A program made the position numbers and the translations under genes. From JAQBQH01 sp035607415 (lineage in GTDB: Bacteria > Myxococcota_A > Polyangia > Palsa-1104): a DNA stretch of 64,000 bases. Positions 44,973 to 55,922 of this stretch are shown here, piece after piece. The notes under the pieces are model-generated. The model searched no databases. It saw nothing but the letters and a program-made list of their open reading frames with translations, and was not told the origin of the DNA. The number at the start of each line of letters is the position of its first letter. Within the stretch, counting starts at the first letter, position 1. Where the stretch lies: positions 170,340-234,339 of the forward strand of contig DATNAQ010000096.1 of the NCBI GenBank assembly GCA_035607415.1, in the 5' to 3' direction.

Positions 44973-46733
44973 GTGAGCGTGGAATATCGAATCGATCTGG
45001 AAGAGCGCAACGCGCATCTGGTGCGCGTCGAAGCGCGGTTTGCCGTCGGTGGCGGCGATGTCGATCTGAAGCTGCCGGTGTGGACGCCCGGCTCGTACCT
45101 GGTGCGCGAGTTCGAGCGGCACCTGCAGGACGTGACCTGCACGTCGGAGGAGGGCAGGGCGCTCGCCGTGCGCAAGGTGGACAAGGCGACCTGGCGGGTC
45201 GACGCGCGCGGCGCCAAGTCGATCGTCGCGCGCTATCGCGTGTACGCCAACGATCTCACGGTGCGCTCGGCGCACGTCGACGATTCGCACGCCTTCATGA
45301 ACGGCGCGTGCATGTTCCTCTACACCGACGCGCTCGCCGGCGGCGAGGCGCGCGTGGTCTTGTCGGCGCCCGAGGGTTGGCGCGTCACCGTCGGGCTGCC
45401 GGAGAAGGGGCCGAGCACGTTCGTCGCGCGCGACTACGACGAGCTGGTCGACTCGCCGTTCGAGATCGGCACGCACGAGCTCGTCGAGTTCACCGCGCAG
45501 GGCAAGCCGCATCGCCTGGCCATCTGGGGGCGCCTGCCGGCCGCTTCGAATTCTTGGCACGCCACGCTCACCGCCGACATCGTCAAGATCATCGACACCG
45601 CCGCCGCGCTGTTCGGCGACGGCGTTCCCTACGACGACTACACGTTCATCCTCATGCTCGCGCCGAACCAGTACGGCGGCCTCGAGCACAAGAAGTCTTG
45701 CGCGCTGTTGTCGTCGCCGTTCACCTTCCATCCGCGCAAGAAGTACGAGGAGCTGCTCGAGCTCATCTCGCACGAGTTCTTCCACCTGTGGAACGTCAAG
45801 CGCATCCACCCGACGGCGCTCGGCCCGTTCGATTATCAGCGCGAGGCCTACACGCGCTCGCTCTGGGTCATGGAAGGCGTCACCAGCTACTACGATCGCT
45901 ACCTGTTGGTGCGCGCCGGCCTGCAGAAGCCGGAGAAGTACCTCGAGAAGCTCGCCGAGGAGCTCGGCAAGATCGTCAGCATCCCCGGGCGCAAGCGGCA
46001 GTCGCTCGAGGAGTCGAGCTTCGACGCCTGGATCAAGCTCTACCGCCCCGACGAGAACACCAGCAACTCGACCATCTCGTATTACCTCAAGGGCGGCGTC
46101 GTGACGCTGCTCTGCGACCTCGAGATCCGCGCGCGCACCGGCGGCGAGCGCTCGATGGACGACGTCATGCGCCTCTTGTGGACGCGCTACGGCCGCCGCG
46201 GCGAAGGCTTCCCCGACGACCAGGTGCAATCCATCTTCGAGGAGGCCGCCGGCATCCCGCTCGGTCCCTTCTTCGATCGCCACGTGCGCGGCCACGACGA
46301 GGTCGACGCCGAGCGCATCCTCAAGACCGTCGGCCTATCGCTCGCGCCCGACGAGGGCGACGACGACGACGACAAGCGCGCCCCCTGGCTCGGCATCACC
46401 ACGCGCGAAGACGGCGACGCGCTCCTCGTCGCCACCGCCCTCGACGCCGGCCCCGCCGTCCAAGCCGGCCTCTACGCCAACGACCAGCTCCTCGCCCTCG
46501 ACGGCTTCCGCGTCGACGCCTCCACCCTCAAGGATCGCCTCGCCTCCAAGCGCGCCGGCGACACCGTCCGCTTCACCGTCTTCCGCCGCGACGAGCTCCG
46601 CGAAGTCCCCGTCACCCTCGGCGACAAGCCCGTCGAAAAGCTCAAGATCACCCCCGCCCCCGACGCCACCGACCCCGAAAAAGCCGCCTACGCCGCCTGG
46701 CTCCACGAGCCCTGGCACCCGTCCGAAGACTAG
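44973..46733 (+). CDS. M61-family metallopeptidase with PDZ domain
   Basis: 586 residues from GTG 44973. N-terminal beta domain (about 1-180), then the catalytic domain with HEFFH (HExxH zinc motif) followed by WNVKRIHP, the M61 signature, and the downstream Glu in WVMEGVTSYY. A C-terminal PDZ domain (about 480-570) has LGITTREDGDALLV and PAVQAGLYANDQLLALDG. No signal peptide is visible, so it may be cytoplasmic. Gly-aminopeptidase relatives cleave N-terminal Gly or Ala. Confidence 0.93.
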   Translation: MSVEYRIDLEERNAHLVRVEARFAVGGGDVDLKLPVWTPGSYLVREFERHLQDVTCTSEEGRALAVRKVDKATWRVDARGAKSIVARYRVYANDLTVRSAHVDDSHAFMNGACMFLYTDALAGGEARVVLSAPEGWRVTVGLPEKGPSTFVARDYDELVDSPFEIGTHELVEFTAQGKPHRLAIWGRLPAASNSWHATLTADIVKIIDTAAALFGDGVPYDDYTFILMLAPNQYGGLEHKKSCALLSSPFTFHPRKKYEELLELISHEFFHLWNVKRIHPTALGPFDYQREAYTRSLWVMEGVTSYYDRYLLVRAGLQKPEKYLEKLAEELGKIVSIPGRKRQSLEESSFDAWIKLYRPDENTSNSTISYYLKGGVVTLLCDLEIRARTGGERSMDDVMRLLWTRYGRRGEGFPDDQVQSIFEEAAGIPLGPFFDRHVRGHDEVDAERILKTVGLSLAPDEGDDDDDKRAPWLGITTREDGDALLVATALDAGPAVQAGLYANDQLLALDGFRVDASTLKDRLASKRAGDTVRFTVFRRDELREVPVTLGDKPVEKLKITPAPDATDPEKAAYAAWLHEPWHPSED

Positions 46734-46782
46734 CCTCGAACCAGCCGCCGAATCAGCCGCGATAGGACCCACGACGATAGAA

Positions 46783-46911
46783 GCGGCGGCGCGTGCATGT
46801 GGCCTCGCCGCGCGCAGTTCCGCAGCCCGAGGCAAACGCACGAATCGAGCACAGCGCCCCATCGGGCGAGGACTGTTTGAGCACGGCGAGGCCACATGCA
46901 CGCGCCGCCGC
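46783..46911. repeat. 129-bp element with perfect 28-bp inverted repeats
   Basis: Arms 46783-46810 and 46884-46911 are exact reverse complements over 28 bases (core CGTGCATGTGGCCTCG). The 73-base interior also carries a small CGCCCCATCGGGCG hairpin. It lies between the convergent M61 peptidase and a lipoprotein gene, ending 12 bases before that stop. It would form a very stable hairpin or cruciform. Confidence 0.8.
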
Positions 46912-46922
46912 GCACCGTACAC

Positions 46923-47402
46923 CTATCCGCCGAGCCCCAACCCGTGACAAGCCGACAACTGCGACGGGCAGCTCATCTGCAAGCACTGCAGAATCCCCAA
47001 CGTCCCGCTCGCCCCACCATCCGCGGCGAGGCAGCTCCCCGCCGCACACACCACCAGCGAGATCGCCGCCGTCACATCCGTCGACGACGCGCCGCTGCCA
47101 CAGCCGAGCACGCAGCTGATTGGATTCGAGCCCGCCATGTCGCCGCCGCCGCCGCCGCCGCCGATTCCACCGATGCCGCCCAATCCGCCGCCGCCGAGGC
47201 AGCCGAGCGCGCAGAACACGATCTGCCCGCAGTTCGGCGGCGGCAACAGATCCACCGGCGGCAGCAGATCCGCCGGCGGCGTCATGTCCACCATCGTCAT
47301 GTCGGCGGCGCCGAGCCCGTTGCCTTCGTGACAGCCCACGCCGCCGAGCGCCGTCGCCATCGCGCACACCGCTACCAACGCGACGCCGACCGCGCCCCTC
47401 AC
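46923..47402 (-). CDS. Small Cys-rich lipoprotein downstream of OmpA gene
   Basis: 159 residues. GTG 47402 overlaps the OmpA-protein stop by four bases (GTGA), so translation is coupled. Lipoprotein signal ends GGVGC. Linker with DMTMVDM and DLLPPVDLLPP, then Cys pairs (CGQIVFCALGCLGG; CVLGCGSG; CLQMSC) and Gly tracts. Function unknown; likely an outer-membrane partner of the OmpA protein. Confidence 0.75.
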   Translation of the reverse strand: MRGAVGVALVAVCAMATALGGVGCHEGNGLGAADMTMVDMTPPADLLPPVDLLPPPNCGQIVFCALGCLGGGGLGGIGGIGGGGGGGDMAGSNPISCVLGCGSGASSTDVTAAISLVVCAAGSCLAADGGASGTLGILQCLQMSCPSQLSACHGLGLGG

Positions 47403-49657
47403 GGCTGCGGTCCCTTCTCGAGGATCTTGAAGGCCACGCGCCGGTTCTTCGCGCGCTGCGCCGGCGTGATGTTCGGGACCAGCGGCTGCGTCGAGCCGTA
47501 ACCCTCCGACTCGAGCCGCGACGCCTCGACGCCCGCCTTCACCAGATAGGTCACGACGGCCGCCGCGCGCGCCTTGGAGAGCTGCAGGTTGTGCTCGGCG
47601 TTGCCGCGGTTGTCGGTGTGCCCTTCGACGCGCACGCGCCGCACTTCGGGATGCTTGGCCATCACGTCGGCGACCTCGTCGAGGAGCTGCTCGCCGTCGG
47701 GCTTGATCTGCGCGTTGTCGGTGCCAAAGTGGATCGTGCCCTTGATCGCGATCTCGTTCCCTTTGAGCGTCACGTGCGACGTCGTCGGCTTCTTGCGCAG
47801 CACGATCTCCACGCTCTGCGGCTGCCCGACGACGACCGTGATCGTCTTCGACTTCGACAAGTAGCCGTTGGCGGCCACCTCGACGAGCCAATCGCCGGGC
47901 GCGAGCTTCAGATCGAAGCCGGCCATGCTCTCGGGCAGGCCGTCGGCGACCGCGCCCATCGACACGTTGGTCGCGCGCACCGTCGCCGTGCCGATCGGCA
48001 TGCCCGCGTCGTCGGCGACCTTGACGCGCACGTCGATCGCCGCCGGCGGCTTGGCCGTGAGCAGCACCTCGAGCGGCGTCTCACCGTTGGCGCCGACCGA
48101 GGTCTCCACCTTGGCCGTCTCGTAGTCGTCGCGCGACACCTCGATCGCCACCGGCCCCGGCGCGAAGCCGTAGCTCAAAAAGCTGCCGTCGTCGGCGCTC
48201 AGCTGCGGCGTCGCGCGCCGCGTGACATAACGGATGGTAGCGCCGCCGATCGGCTTCTTGGTCGCCACGTCGCGCACCATGCCGCGCACCTTGCCCTCGA
48301 CAGCGCCGCGCAGGATCTCGCGCGTGACCGTCTTCTGCACGACCTTGGTGCGCCCCACGCCGGCCGCGCCGTCATAGGCGTAGGCCGCGCCGAGGAGCAG
48401 CTGCCACGCCGGCAGCGGCGAGCCGTAACGGAACCCGAACGACGACAGCCCCACGTCGAGGCCGGCGTCGAGGATGAGCCCCGCGACCGGCCGCACGCGC
48501 GCGCCGAAGGTCAGGTACTGCTGGCTCTGCCCGTCGACGCGATCGGCGCGCTGGCTCGCGGGGAACGAGCTCGCCACCGCGTTGCCCACCAGCGTGTCGC
48601 CGTCACCGACGGCGATGTCGACGTGATACTCGAAGATGAGATCGAGCCCGACCTTGTTCTTGGCGAACGACAGCGGCGCGTCGACGGCGGCGGCCAGCTT
48701 CAGGCGGCTCGGATTGATCCCGTAGCCGAAGGTCTCGACGACGCGCGAGCGGATGCACGGATCGTTCGTCGTCGACAGCATGCACTGCCCCGCGGGCAGA
48801 AGATCGAGCGAGTTGTCGAGCACGTACCCGAAGTTGAAGTGGAAGCGCAGCGGCACGTTCGCCGTCGAGTCGTTGTGGCGCAGATCCCACGACGCCACGA
48901 GATCGGGCTCGAAGTTGGTCGCCGAGCCGAGCACGCTCACGCTCGACACCGAGTTGAAGAAGCGCAGCCCGAGGTGCAGCGACAGATCGAACCACTTGGT
49001 GACCGGCAGCCGTCCCTTGATGCCCGCGCCGACGTCGCCGAGCGCGAGGATGACCTCGGGATCGGTGCGCTGCGGCGGCCCTTCGTTGCGCGTGTTCTGG
49101 TTCGACGAGTTGAAGATCGCCAGGTAGAGCTCGAGGTACTTCCAGGGCGTGTAGTCGATGGTGAGGTTGCCCTGGAAGCGCTGGTTGGTGTCGCCCTTCA
49201 TGCCGCTCGAGCCGGCGATGAGGAAGTTGTCCTGCTTGAACAGCTGCAGGTTCAGCCCGACCCGGAAGTTGTTCGCCCGCCCGACGTCGCCGGTGATGGT
49301 GCGGAACAGGCCGATCGGACCCGTCACCGTCGACGCGGCCAGGCGCGCGTAGAGATCGTCGTCGCCGGTCGACTGGCCGGTGCCGTCGAGCCAGGTCACC
49401 GTCGTCTCCGTCGTCTCGCGCGGCGCCGACGTCGTCAGCGCCTCGTCGTTCGGCGCCATCAGCGTGGCCGAGCCGTCGGGGCGCGGCGGCGGAGTCGTCG
49501 CGCGCGGGGGCGTCGTCGTTGTCGTCGACGGCGCCGTCGCCGGCGGTGTGGCCGGCTTCGGCGGGGGAGTCTCGCTCAGCCCCGGATCATCCGCGGGCTG
49601 CGCGCCAGCGAGGGAAGGAGACAATAAGGTCAGCGCCACTACCAGGAACCGCTTCAT
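47399..49657 (-). CDS. OmpA-family outer-membrane protein with PEGA-like modules
   Basis: 752 residues. ATG 49657 has AAGGTG upstream and opens a signal peptide (MKRFLVVALTLLSPSLAGA). After a Thr-Pro-rich linker comes a beta barrel of about 330 residues, then two carboxypeptidase-regulatory/PEGA-like repeats (VRDVATKKPIGGATIRYV; VKVADDAGMPIGTATVRA) and a C-terminal OmpA peptidoglycan-binding domain (IHFGTDNAQIKPDGEQLLDE, VEGHTDNRGNAEHNLQLSKAR). It links the outer membrane to the cell wall. Confidence 0.92.
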   Translation of the reverse strand: MKRFLVVALTLLSPSLAGAQPADDPGLSETPPPKPATPPATAPSTTTTTPPRATTPPPRPDGSATLMAPNDEALTTSAPRETTETTVTWLDGTGQSTGDDDLYARLAASTVTGPIGLFRTITGDVGRANNFRVGLNLQLFKQDNFLIAGSSGMKGDTNQRFQGNLTIDYTPWKYLELYLAIFNSSNQNTRNEGPPQRTDPEVILALGDVGAGIKGRLPVTKWFDLSLHLGLRFFNSVSSVSVLGSATNFEPDLVASWDLRHNDSTANVPLRFHFNFGYVLDNSLDLLPAGQCMLSTTNDPCIRSRVVETFGYGINPSRLKLAAAVDAPLSFAKNKVGLDLIFEYHVDIAVGDGDTLVGNAVASSFPASQRADRVDGQSQQYLTFGARVRPVAGLILDAGLDVGLSSFGFRYGSPLPAWQLLLGAAYAYDGAAGVGRTKVVQKTVTREILRGAVEGKVRGMVRDVATKKPIGGATIRYVTRRATPQLSADDGSFLSYGFAPGPVAIEVSRDDYETAKVETSVGANGETPLEVLLTAKPPAAIDVRVKVADDAGMPIGTATVRATNVSMGAVADGLPESMAGFDLKLAPGDWLVEVAANGYLSKSKTITVVVGQPQSVEIVLRKKPTTSHVTLKGNEIAIKGTIHFGTDNAQIKPDGEQLLDEVADVMAKHPEVRRVRVEGHTDNRGNAEHNLQLSKARAAAVVTYLVKAGVEASRLESEGYGSTQPLVPNITPAQRAKNRRVAFKILEKGPQP

Positions 49658-49754
49658 CGTCACCTTGCCCGTCATAGGCTATTCCAGCGTGCCCGACTGT
49701 AACGAGCCGGTCGATGCGCTGTCAATTTGACCTTTTGGCGCTACAGTCGCGCGC

Positions 49755-51719
<1,965 letters not shown>

Positions 51720-51733
51720 CTAACTTCCACTTC

Positions 51734-52039
51734 GTGAAACGGCTCGTTCTCATCGCGGCCGTCGCCGTCGGTGCGCTCGCTGCGCCGGCAGGCGCGCAGC
51801 CGCTCGTGCCCTCGCCGCCGCCGCAAGAGCTGCCGCTGACGCCGAATCTGCCGTGGTCGCCGCCCGCGCGCCGTCAGGAGGCGCCGCCGCTGCGCCCGAT
51901 CCCGTTCATGTATCGCCAGATCGATCGCGAGCGCGTGAACACCAACGACACCGTCGGTCGCACCAACGCCACGCGCGGCACGCTCCAGGAAGAGCTCACC
52001 GGCTGGGCGCCGCCGCCGCTCGGCGGCAACGTCATGTAA
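51734..52039 (+). CDS. Small secreted Pro-rich protein
   Basis: 101 residues from GTG 51734. Signal peptide (MKRLVLIAAVAVGALAAPAGAQ). Pro-rich mature part with LPWSPPARR and IPFMYRQIDRERVNTND, no family recognised. It follows acs by 14 bases and may be co-transcribed. Confidence 0.62.
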   Translation: MKRLVLIAAVAVGALAAPAGAQPLVPSPPPQELPLTPNLPWSPPARRQEAPPLRPIPFMYRQIDRERVNTNDTVGRTNATRGTLQEELTGWAPPPLGGNVM

Positions 52040-52048
52040 CCGGCGCCG

Positions 52049-52750
52049 CTACTTGCGCAGAAGCACGTAGACCGCACCCGCCCCGCCGTCGGTGGGCCGC
52101 GCGGTGCAGAAGGCGAGCACGCCCTGGCCGATGCGCCCGCGCGTCAGCCACACCTTCAGCCGCTCCTTGAGCACGGGGATGCCCTCCTTCGAGCCGTGCC
52201 CGCGCCCGTGGATGATGAGCACGGTGCGCCGCCCGTCCTTGCGCGCGGCGATCAGGAACTTCTCGACCTCGACGCGCGCCTCCTCGCTCGTCAAGCCATG
52301 CAGATCGAGGTGCGCCTGCACCGCGTAGTCGCCGGCGCGCAGCTTCTTGAGCAGGCGCTTGTCGATCCCCGGGCCGAGCCCCTCGATGTACTCATCGGTC
52401 GCGCTGATGTCGAAGGCGCCGTGCCCTTCGACCAGATCGGCGAGCGCCGCGTACGCCTCGGACTCGTCGTCGACACGCCGCGGCCGCGCGGCCCCGACGG
52501 TCGACGAGGGCGCTGCGCCGCCGAGGACCCGCCCGCGCGGATCGGGATCGAGCGGCGCCACACCGCGCATCTCGTCGGCGAACACCTGCTCCTCGGCCTC
52601 GGCGATCGGCGGCGGTGCGGCGTGGGGCATCGGTGCCGGCGCGGATTTCGCCGCCGGCTTCGACTTCGGCGGCTCCTCTTTCGCGGCCGGCAGCTTCACC
52701 GTGGCGAGCTTGTCGAACGGCGTGTTGAATCCTTTCGTCTTCTTCGCCAC
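52049..52750 (-). CDS. Smr-domain protein
   Basis: 233 residues from GTG 52750. N-terminal half is a charged, Pro-Ala linker. The Smr domain (about 145-233) has LDLHGLTSEEARVEVEKFL, IIHGRGHGSKEG and the closing CTARPTDGGAGAVYVLLRK. Smr domains are nucleases or bind branched DNA or collided ribosomes. It diverges from the DUF255 gene by only 25 bases. Confidence 0.87.
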   Translation of the reverse strand: MAKKTKGFNTPFDKLATVKLPAAKEEPPKSKPAAKSAPAPMPHAAPPPIAEAEEQVFADEMRGVAPLDPDPRGRVLGGAAPSSTVGAARPRRVDDESEAYAALADLVEGHGAFDISATDEYIEGLGPGIDKRLLKKLRAGDYAVQAHLDLHGLTSEEARVEVEKFLIAARKDGRRTVLIIHGRGHGSKEGIPVLKERLKVWLTRGRIGQGVLAFCTARPTDGGAGAVYVLLRK

Positions 52751-52775
52751 GCGCCAAATGGTAGCATCGCGGCGC

Positions 52776-54347
52776 GTGCCCATCGATCCCGAGCCCGGCC
52801 TCCAGCTCATCGTCGTCACCAACCGCTTCTCGCACGCGGCCCATGCGTTCGACGAGCTGCTCGACGATGCCGAGGTCAAAGCCGCGCTCGCCGGCTTCAC
52901 GCTCGTGCGCGTCGACTGCGACGAGCGCCCCGACATCGACGTCGTCCTGCAGCGCCGCGCCGCCCGCGGCGTGCCGTCGTGGCCGGTGGTCGCCATCGTC
53001 GAGCCGTCGGGCGCGCCGCGCGCCGTCGCCACGCACCTGAACCGCCGCTCGCTCCTCGAGCTTCTGCGCCATCCGCCGGCGTCGCTCTTGCCCGCGCTGG
53101 CGCCGCCGCCGACCGCCGGCGTCGACGATGCGCTCGCCGCCATCGCCGCCGCGCGCGATCGCCACCACGGCGGCTTCGAGTCGCCGCCCAAGCGCCCGCG
53201 CGCGCCGCTGCTCGATCTATTGCTCGCTGTCGATCCGCCCGCCGCGCTGCAGACCCTCGACGGCCTCGTGCAAGGCGGCATCCACGATCAACTCGGCGGC
53301 GGCTTCCACGCCTACTCCACCGACGAGCGCTGGGTCGTCCCGCACTTCGAGAAGCGCGCCGCCGACCAGGCCGCGCTGCTCGTCACCTTCGCGCGCGCCG
53401 CCGCCGCCACCGGCGAGGCACGCTACGGCGCCACTGCGCGCCGCATCATCGCCTACGTCGAGTGCCGCCTCGCGCTCGACGGCGGCGGCTACGCCGCGTC
53501 CGAAGACGCCGACGTCGGCTCCTACGACGACGGCTCGCTCTACACCTGGAGCGTCGACGAGGCGCGCGCCGTGCTCGCCGCCGACGAGCTCGCCGTCGCG
53601 CAGCCCTACTTCGATCTCTACGGCCGCGGCGAGCTGCACTCCGATCCCACGCGCAACATCCTGTTCCTCGCCGCCTCGCCCGAAGAGGTCGCGCGCGAGC
53701 TGCACCGCGATCCGCACGACGTGCGCGCCGCGCTCGCCCGCGCGCGCGACAAGCTGCTCGTCGCCCGCGGCGAGCGCCCGCAGCCCGCCGTCGACGGCAC
53801 GCCCTACGCCGGCGTCTTCGCCCGCATGGCGCGCGCCTACCTCGAGGCCGAGGCCGCGCTCGGCGTCGTGCAGGATCGTGAGCGCGCCATCCTCGCGCTC
53901 GAGCGCCTCTACGCCGCCCGCGCGGCCGACGGCGGCATCCCGCACCGTCTCGACGACGCGCGCTCGATCCGCTGGCTTGGCGATCACGCCGAGCTCGGCC
54001 TCGCCGCGCTGCGCGCCTTCGAGGCCACCGGCGAGCGCACGCATCTCCTGGTCGCGCGCGCCACCGCCGAGCACACGCTCGATCGCTTCTGGCACCCGTC
54101 GGGCGGCTTCGCCTCCACGCCGGGCGGCGACGATCGCCCCTTCCGCGACGGCGAAGACGGCCCCGGCCCCAGCGCCAACGCGGTCGCCGGCGCGCTCCTC
54201 GGCGGCCTCGCCACGCACACCGCCGAGCCGCGCTTCGCCGCCCGCGCGCGCGAGCTCATCGCCGCGCTCCTGCCGTTCGCCTGCGGCGCGGGCATCGACG
54301 GCGCCGGACTTATTTACTTGCACCGCGTCATGACGATCGGACAATAA
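52776..54347 (+). CDS. DUF255/YyaL-like protein lacking the thioredoxin cysteines
   Basis: 523 residues from GTG 52776. The N-terminal thioredoxin-like part keeps LVRVDCDERPDID and PSWPVVAIVEP, but where the family has a Cys-containing HWCHVM motif this protein has NRFSHAAHAF, with no Cys. The C-terminal alpha-toroid domain is present (GGIHDQLGGGFHAYSTDERW, VPHFEKRAADQAALL, EDADVGSYDDGSLYTWS). It is shorter than usual. Redox activity is therefore unlikely. Confidence 0.84.
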   Translation: MPIDPEPGLQLIVVTNRFSHAAHAFDELLDDAEVKAALAGFTLVRVDCDERPDIDVVLQRRAARGVPSWPVVAIVEPSGAPRAVATHLNRRSLLELLRHPPASLLPALAPPPTAGVDDALAAIAAARDRHHGGFESPPKRPRAPLLDLLLAVDPPAALQTLDGLVQGGIHDQLGGGFHAYSTDERWVVPHFEKRAADQAALLVTFARAAAATGEARYGATARRIIAYVECRLALDGGGYAASEDADVGSYDDGSLYTWSVDEARAVLAADELAVAQPYFDLYGRGELHSDPTRNILFLAASPEEVARELHRDPHDVRAALARARDKLLVARGERPQPAVDGTPYAGVFARMARAYLEAEAALGVVQDRERAILALERLYAARAADGGIPHRLDDARSIRWLGDHAELGLAALRAFEATGERTHLLVARATAEHTLDRFWHPSGGFASTPGGDDRPFRDGEDGPGPSANAVAGALLGGLATHTAEPRFAARARELIAALLPFACGAGIDGAGLIYLHRVMTIGQ

Positions 54348-54353
54348 CCGTAT

Positions 54354-55667
54354 ATGGCGTTCACACCGCGCTTCCTGAAGCATCGCGGGATCACGGTGAT
54401 TCAAAAGCTCGATCCGGCGCTCCCGCGTGTCCCCCGCGGCAAGCTCGGCCTCGTCCTTGCCGGCGGCGCCGTCGCCGGTGGCGCCTTCAAAGCCGGCGGC
54501 CTGCGCGCGCTCGACGAGTCGCTCGTCCGCCGTCGCCCGGGCGGCGCCACCACGGCGCACGCCTTCGGGCTCAACGAGTTCGACGTCTTCGTCGGCCTCT
54601 CCGCCGGCAGCGTGCTCGCCGCCGTGCTCTCCGCCGGCATCGTGCCCGAAGAAATCTTCCGCATCCTCTCCGGCACGTCCGAGATGTACGAGACGTTCCA
54701 GCCGTGGCACTTCATGCGCCCGAACGTCGGCGAGTGGCGCACGCGCTTCCCCGAGTGGCTCACCAAGGAGCAGGAGCTCTTCACCAACTGGCTCTCCGGA
54801 GCCACCGACACGCGCGTCGGCGGCCGCTACCGCCTCGGCACCACGCTGCGCAAGATGCTCGAGGCCACCACGCGCCTCCTGCCGACGGGCCTCTTCGATC
54901 CGCGCGCCCTCGAAGGGTACCTGCGCGCGCAGATGGCCCGCGCCGGCATCCGCGACGACTTCACCGCCGCCTTCGCGCAGACCGGCAAGGCGCTCTATTT
55001 GACCGCGACCGATCTCAACCGCGGCGAGCTCGTCGTCTTCGGCCACGACGAGCCCTACGCCAAGGTCCCGATCTCGACGGCGATCGCCGCCTCGTGCGCG
55101 ATCCCCTTGTGGTACCGCCCGATGCTCGTCGACAACCCGCGCCGCGGCGAGCCCGGCGAGCCCGATCGCCTCGATCTCGTCGACGGCGGCCTCATCCGCA
55201 CCGCCAACGTCCGCGTCGCCGTCGAGAAGGGCTGCGATCTGGTCGTCTGCTACAACCCGTTCACGCGCATCCGCTACGATCGCGCCGGCCGCAGCCTGCA
55301 CGATCACGGCATGCCCACGATCGCCACGCAGTCGGTGCGCACGCTGATCGGCGCGCGCCTCGATCTCGCCAAAGAGGTCGTCTTCCTCGATCCCAACGTG
55401 CAGGCCGACGTCGTATTCATCGAGCCCGCCGAGGACGACTACACCTTCTTCAACATGGGCGCGCTCAACTTCTGGGCGAAAGAACGCGCCATCCACCACG
55501 GCTACACGGCGGTGCGCCAGGCCATCGACGCGTCGCACGAGCTCCTCGGCGAGGTCTTCGCCAACCACGGCGTCGAGCTGCGCACGCCGCCCAAGGCGCC
55601 GCAAAAGCGCACCGCGACGCAAGTCGAGATGCGCGAAACCCGCGGCGTCCGCAAAGTCGGCCGTTAA
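54354..55667 (+). CDS. Patatin-like phospholipase
   Basis: 437 residues. The oxyanion loop LVLAGGAVAGGAFKAG, the nucleophile GLSAGS (GxSxG) and the catalytic Asp in VDGGLIRTAN are all present. No signal peptide. Starts 6 bases after the DUF255 gene. It should hydrolyse acyl esters of lipids; whether it is a toxin or a housekeeping enzyme is not clear. Confidence 0.9.
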   Translation: MAFTPRFLKHRGITVIQKLDPALPRVPRGKLGLVLAGGAVAGGAFKAGGLRALDESLVRRRPGGATTAHAFGLNEFDVFVGLSAGSVLAAVLSAGIVPEEIFRILSGTSEMYETFQPWHFMRPNVGEWRTRFPEWLTKEQELFTNWLSGATDTRVGGRYRLGTTLRKMLEATTRLLPTGLFDPRALEGYLRAQMARAGIRDDFTAAFAQTGKALYLTATDLNRGELVVFGHDEPYAKVPISTAIAASCAIPLWYRPMLVDNPRRGEPGEPDRLDLVDGGLIRTANVRVAVEKGCDLVVCYNPFTRIRYDRAGRSLHDHGMPTIATQSVRTLIGARLDLAKEVVFLDPNVQADVVFIEPAEDDYTFFNMGALNFWAKERAIHHGYTAVRQAIDASHELLGEVFANHGVELRTPPKAPQKRTATQVEMRETRGVRKVGR

Positions 55668-55678
55668 CCCCGCCCGCG

Positions 55679-55876
55679 CTAGCCGCTCGCCGACGCCGCC
55701 TGGTCCTCGCGCTCGGCCAACAACCGCTGCCGCAAGTTGCACAGCCGCGCCTCGCGCGCCCGCATCTCCTCGCGCTGCGCGCCGCGCTCGGCCCGCGCGA
55801 TCTCCGCGTGCAGGTCCGGTATGTAGTAGTCGAGCACGCCCACCAGCGCGTCGATCTCTTCGCTCGTCACCTTCAC
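55679..55876 (-). CDS. Small helical hypothetical protein
   Basis: 65 residues from GTG 55876. Mostly helix (SEEIDALVGVLDYYIPDLHAEIARAE) with an Arg-Glu-rich second helix. Convergent with patatin and 46 bases from the divergent kinase start. No family recognised. Confidence 0.55.
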   Translation of the reverse strand: MKVTSEEIDALVGVLDYYIPDLHAEIARAERGAQREEMRAREARLCNLRQRLLAEREDQAASASG

Positions 55877-55922
55877 GCCACCCAAAATAGGGCCCGCGCC
55901 GTGCCGTGGTAGTCTCGGGCTC

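Noticed and set aside
53217..55742. Long minus-strand frame opposite the DUF255 and patatin genes
   Set aside because: Low-complexity Ala-Arg-Gly-Glu product with no fold; the plus-strand genes have catalytic motifs.
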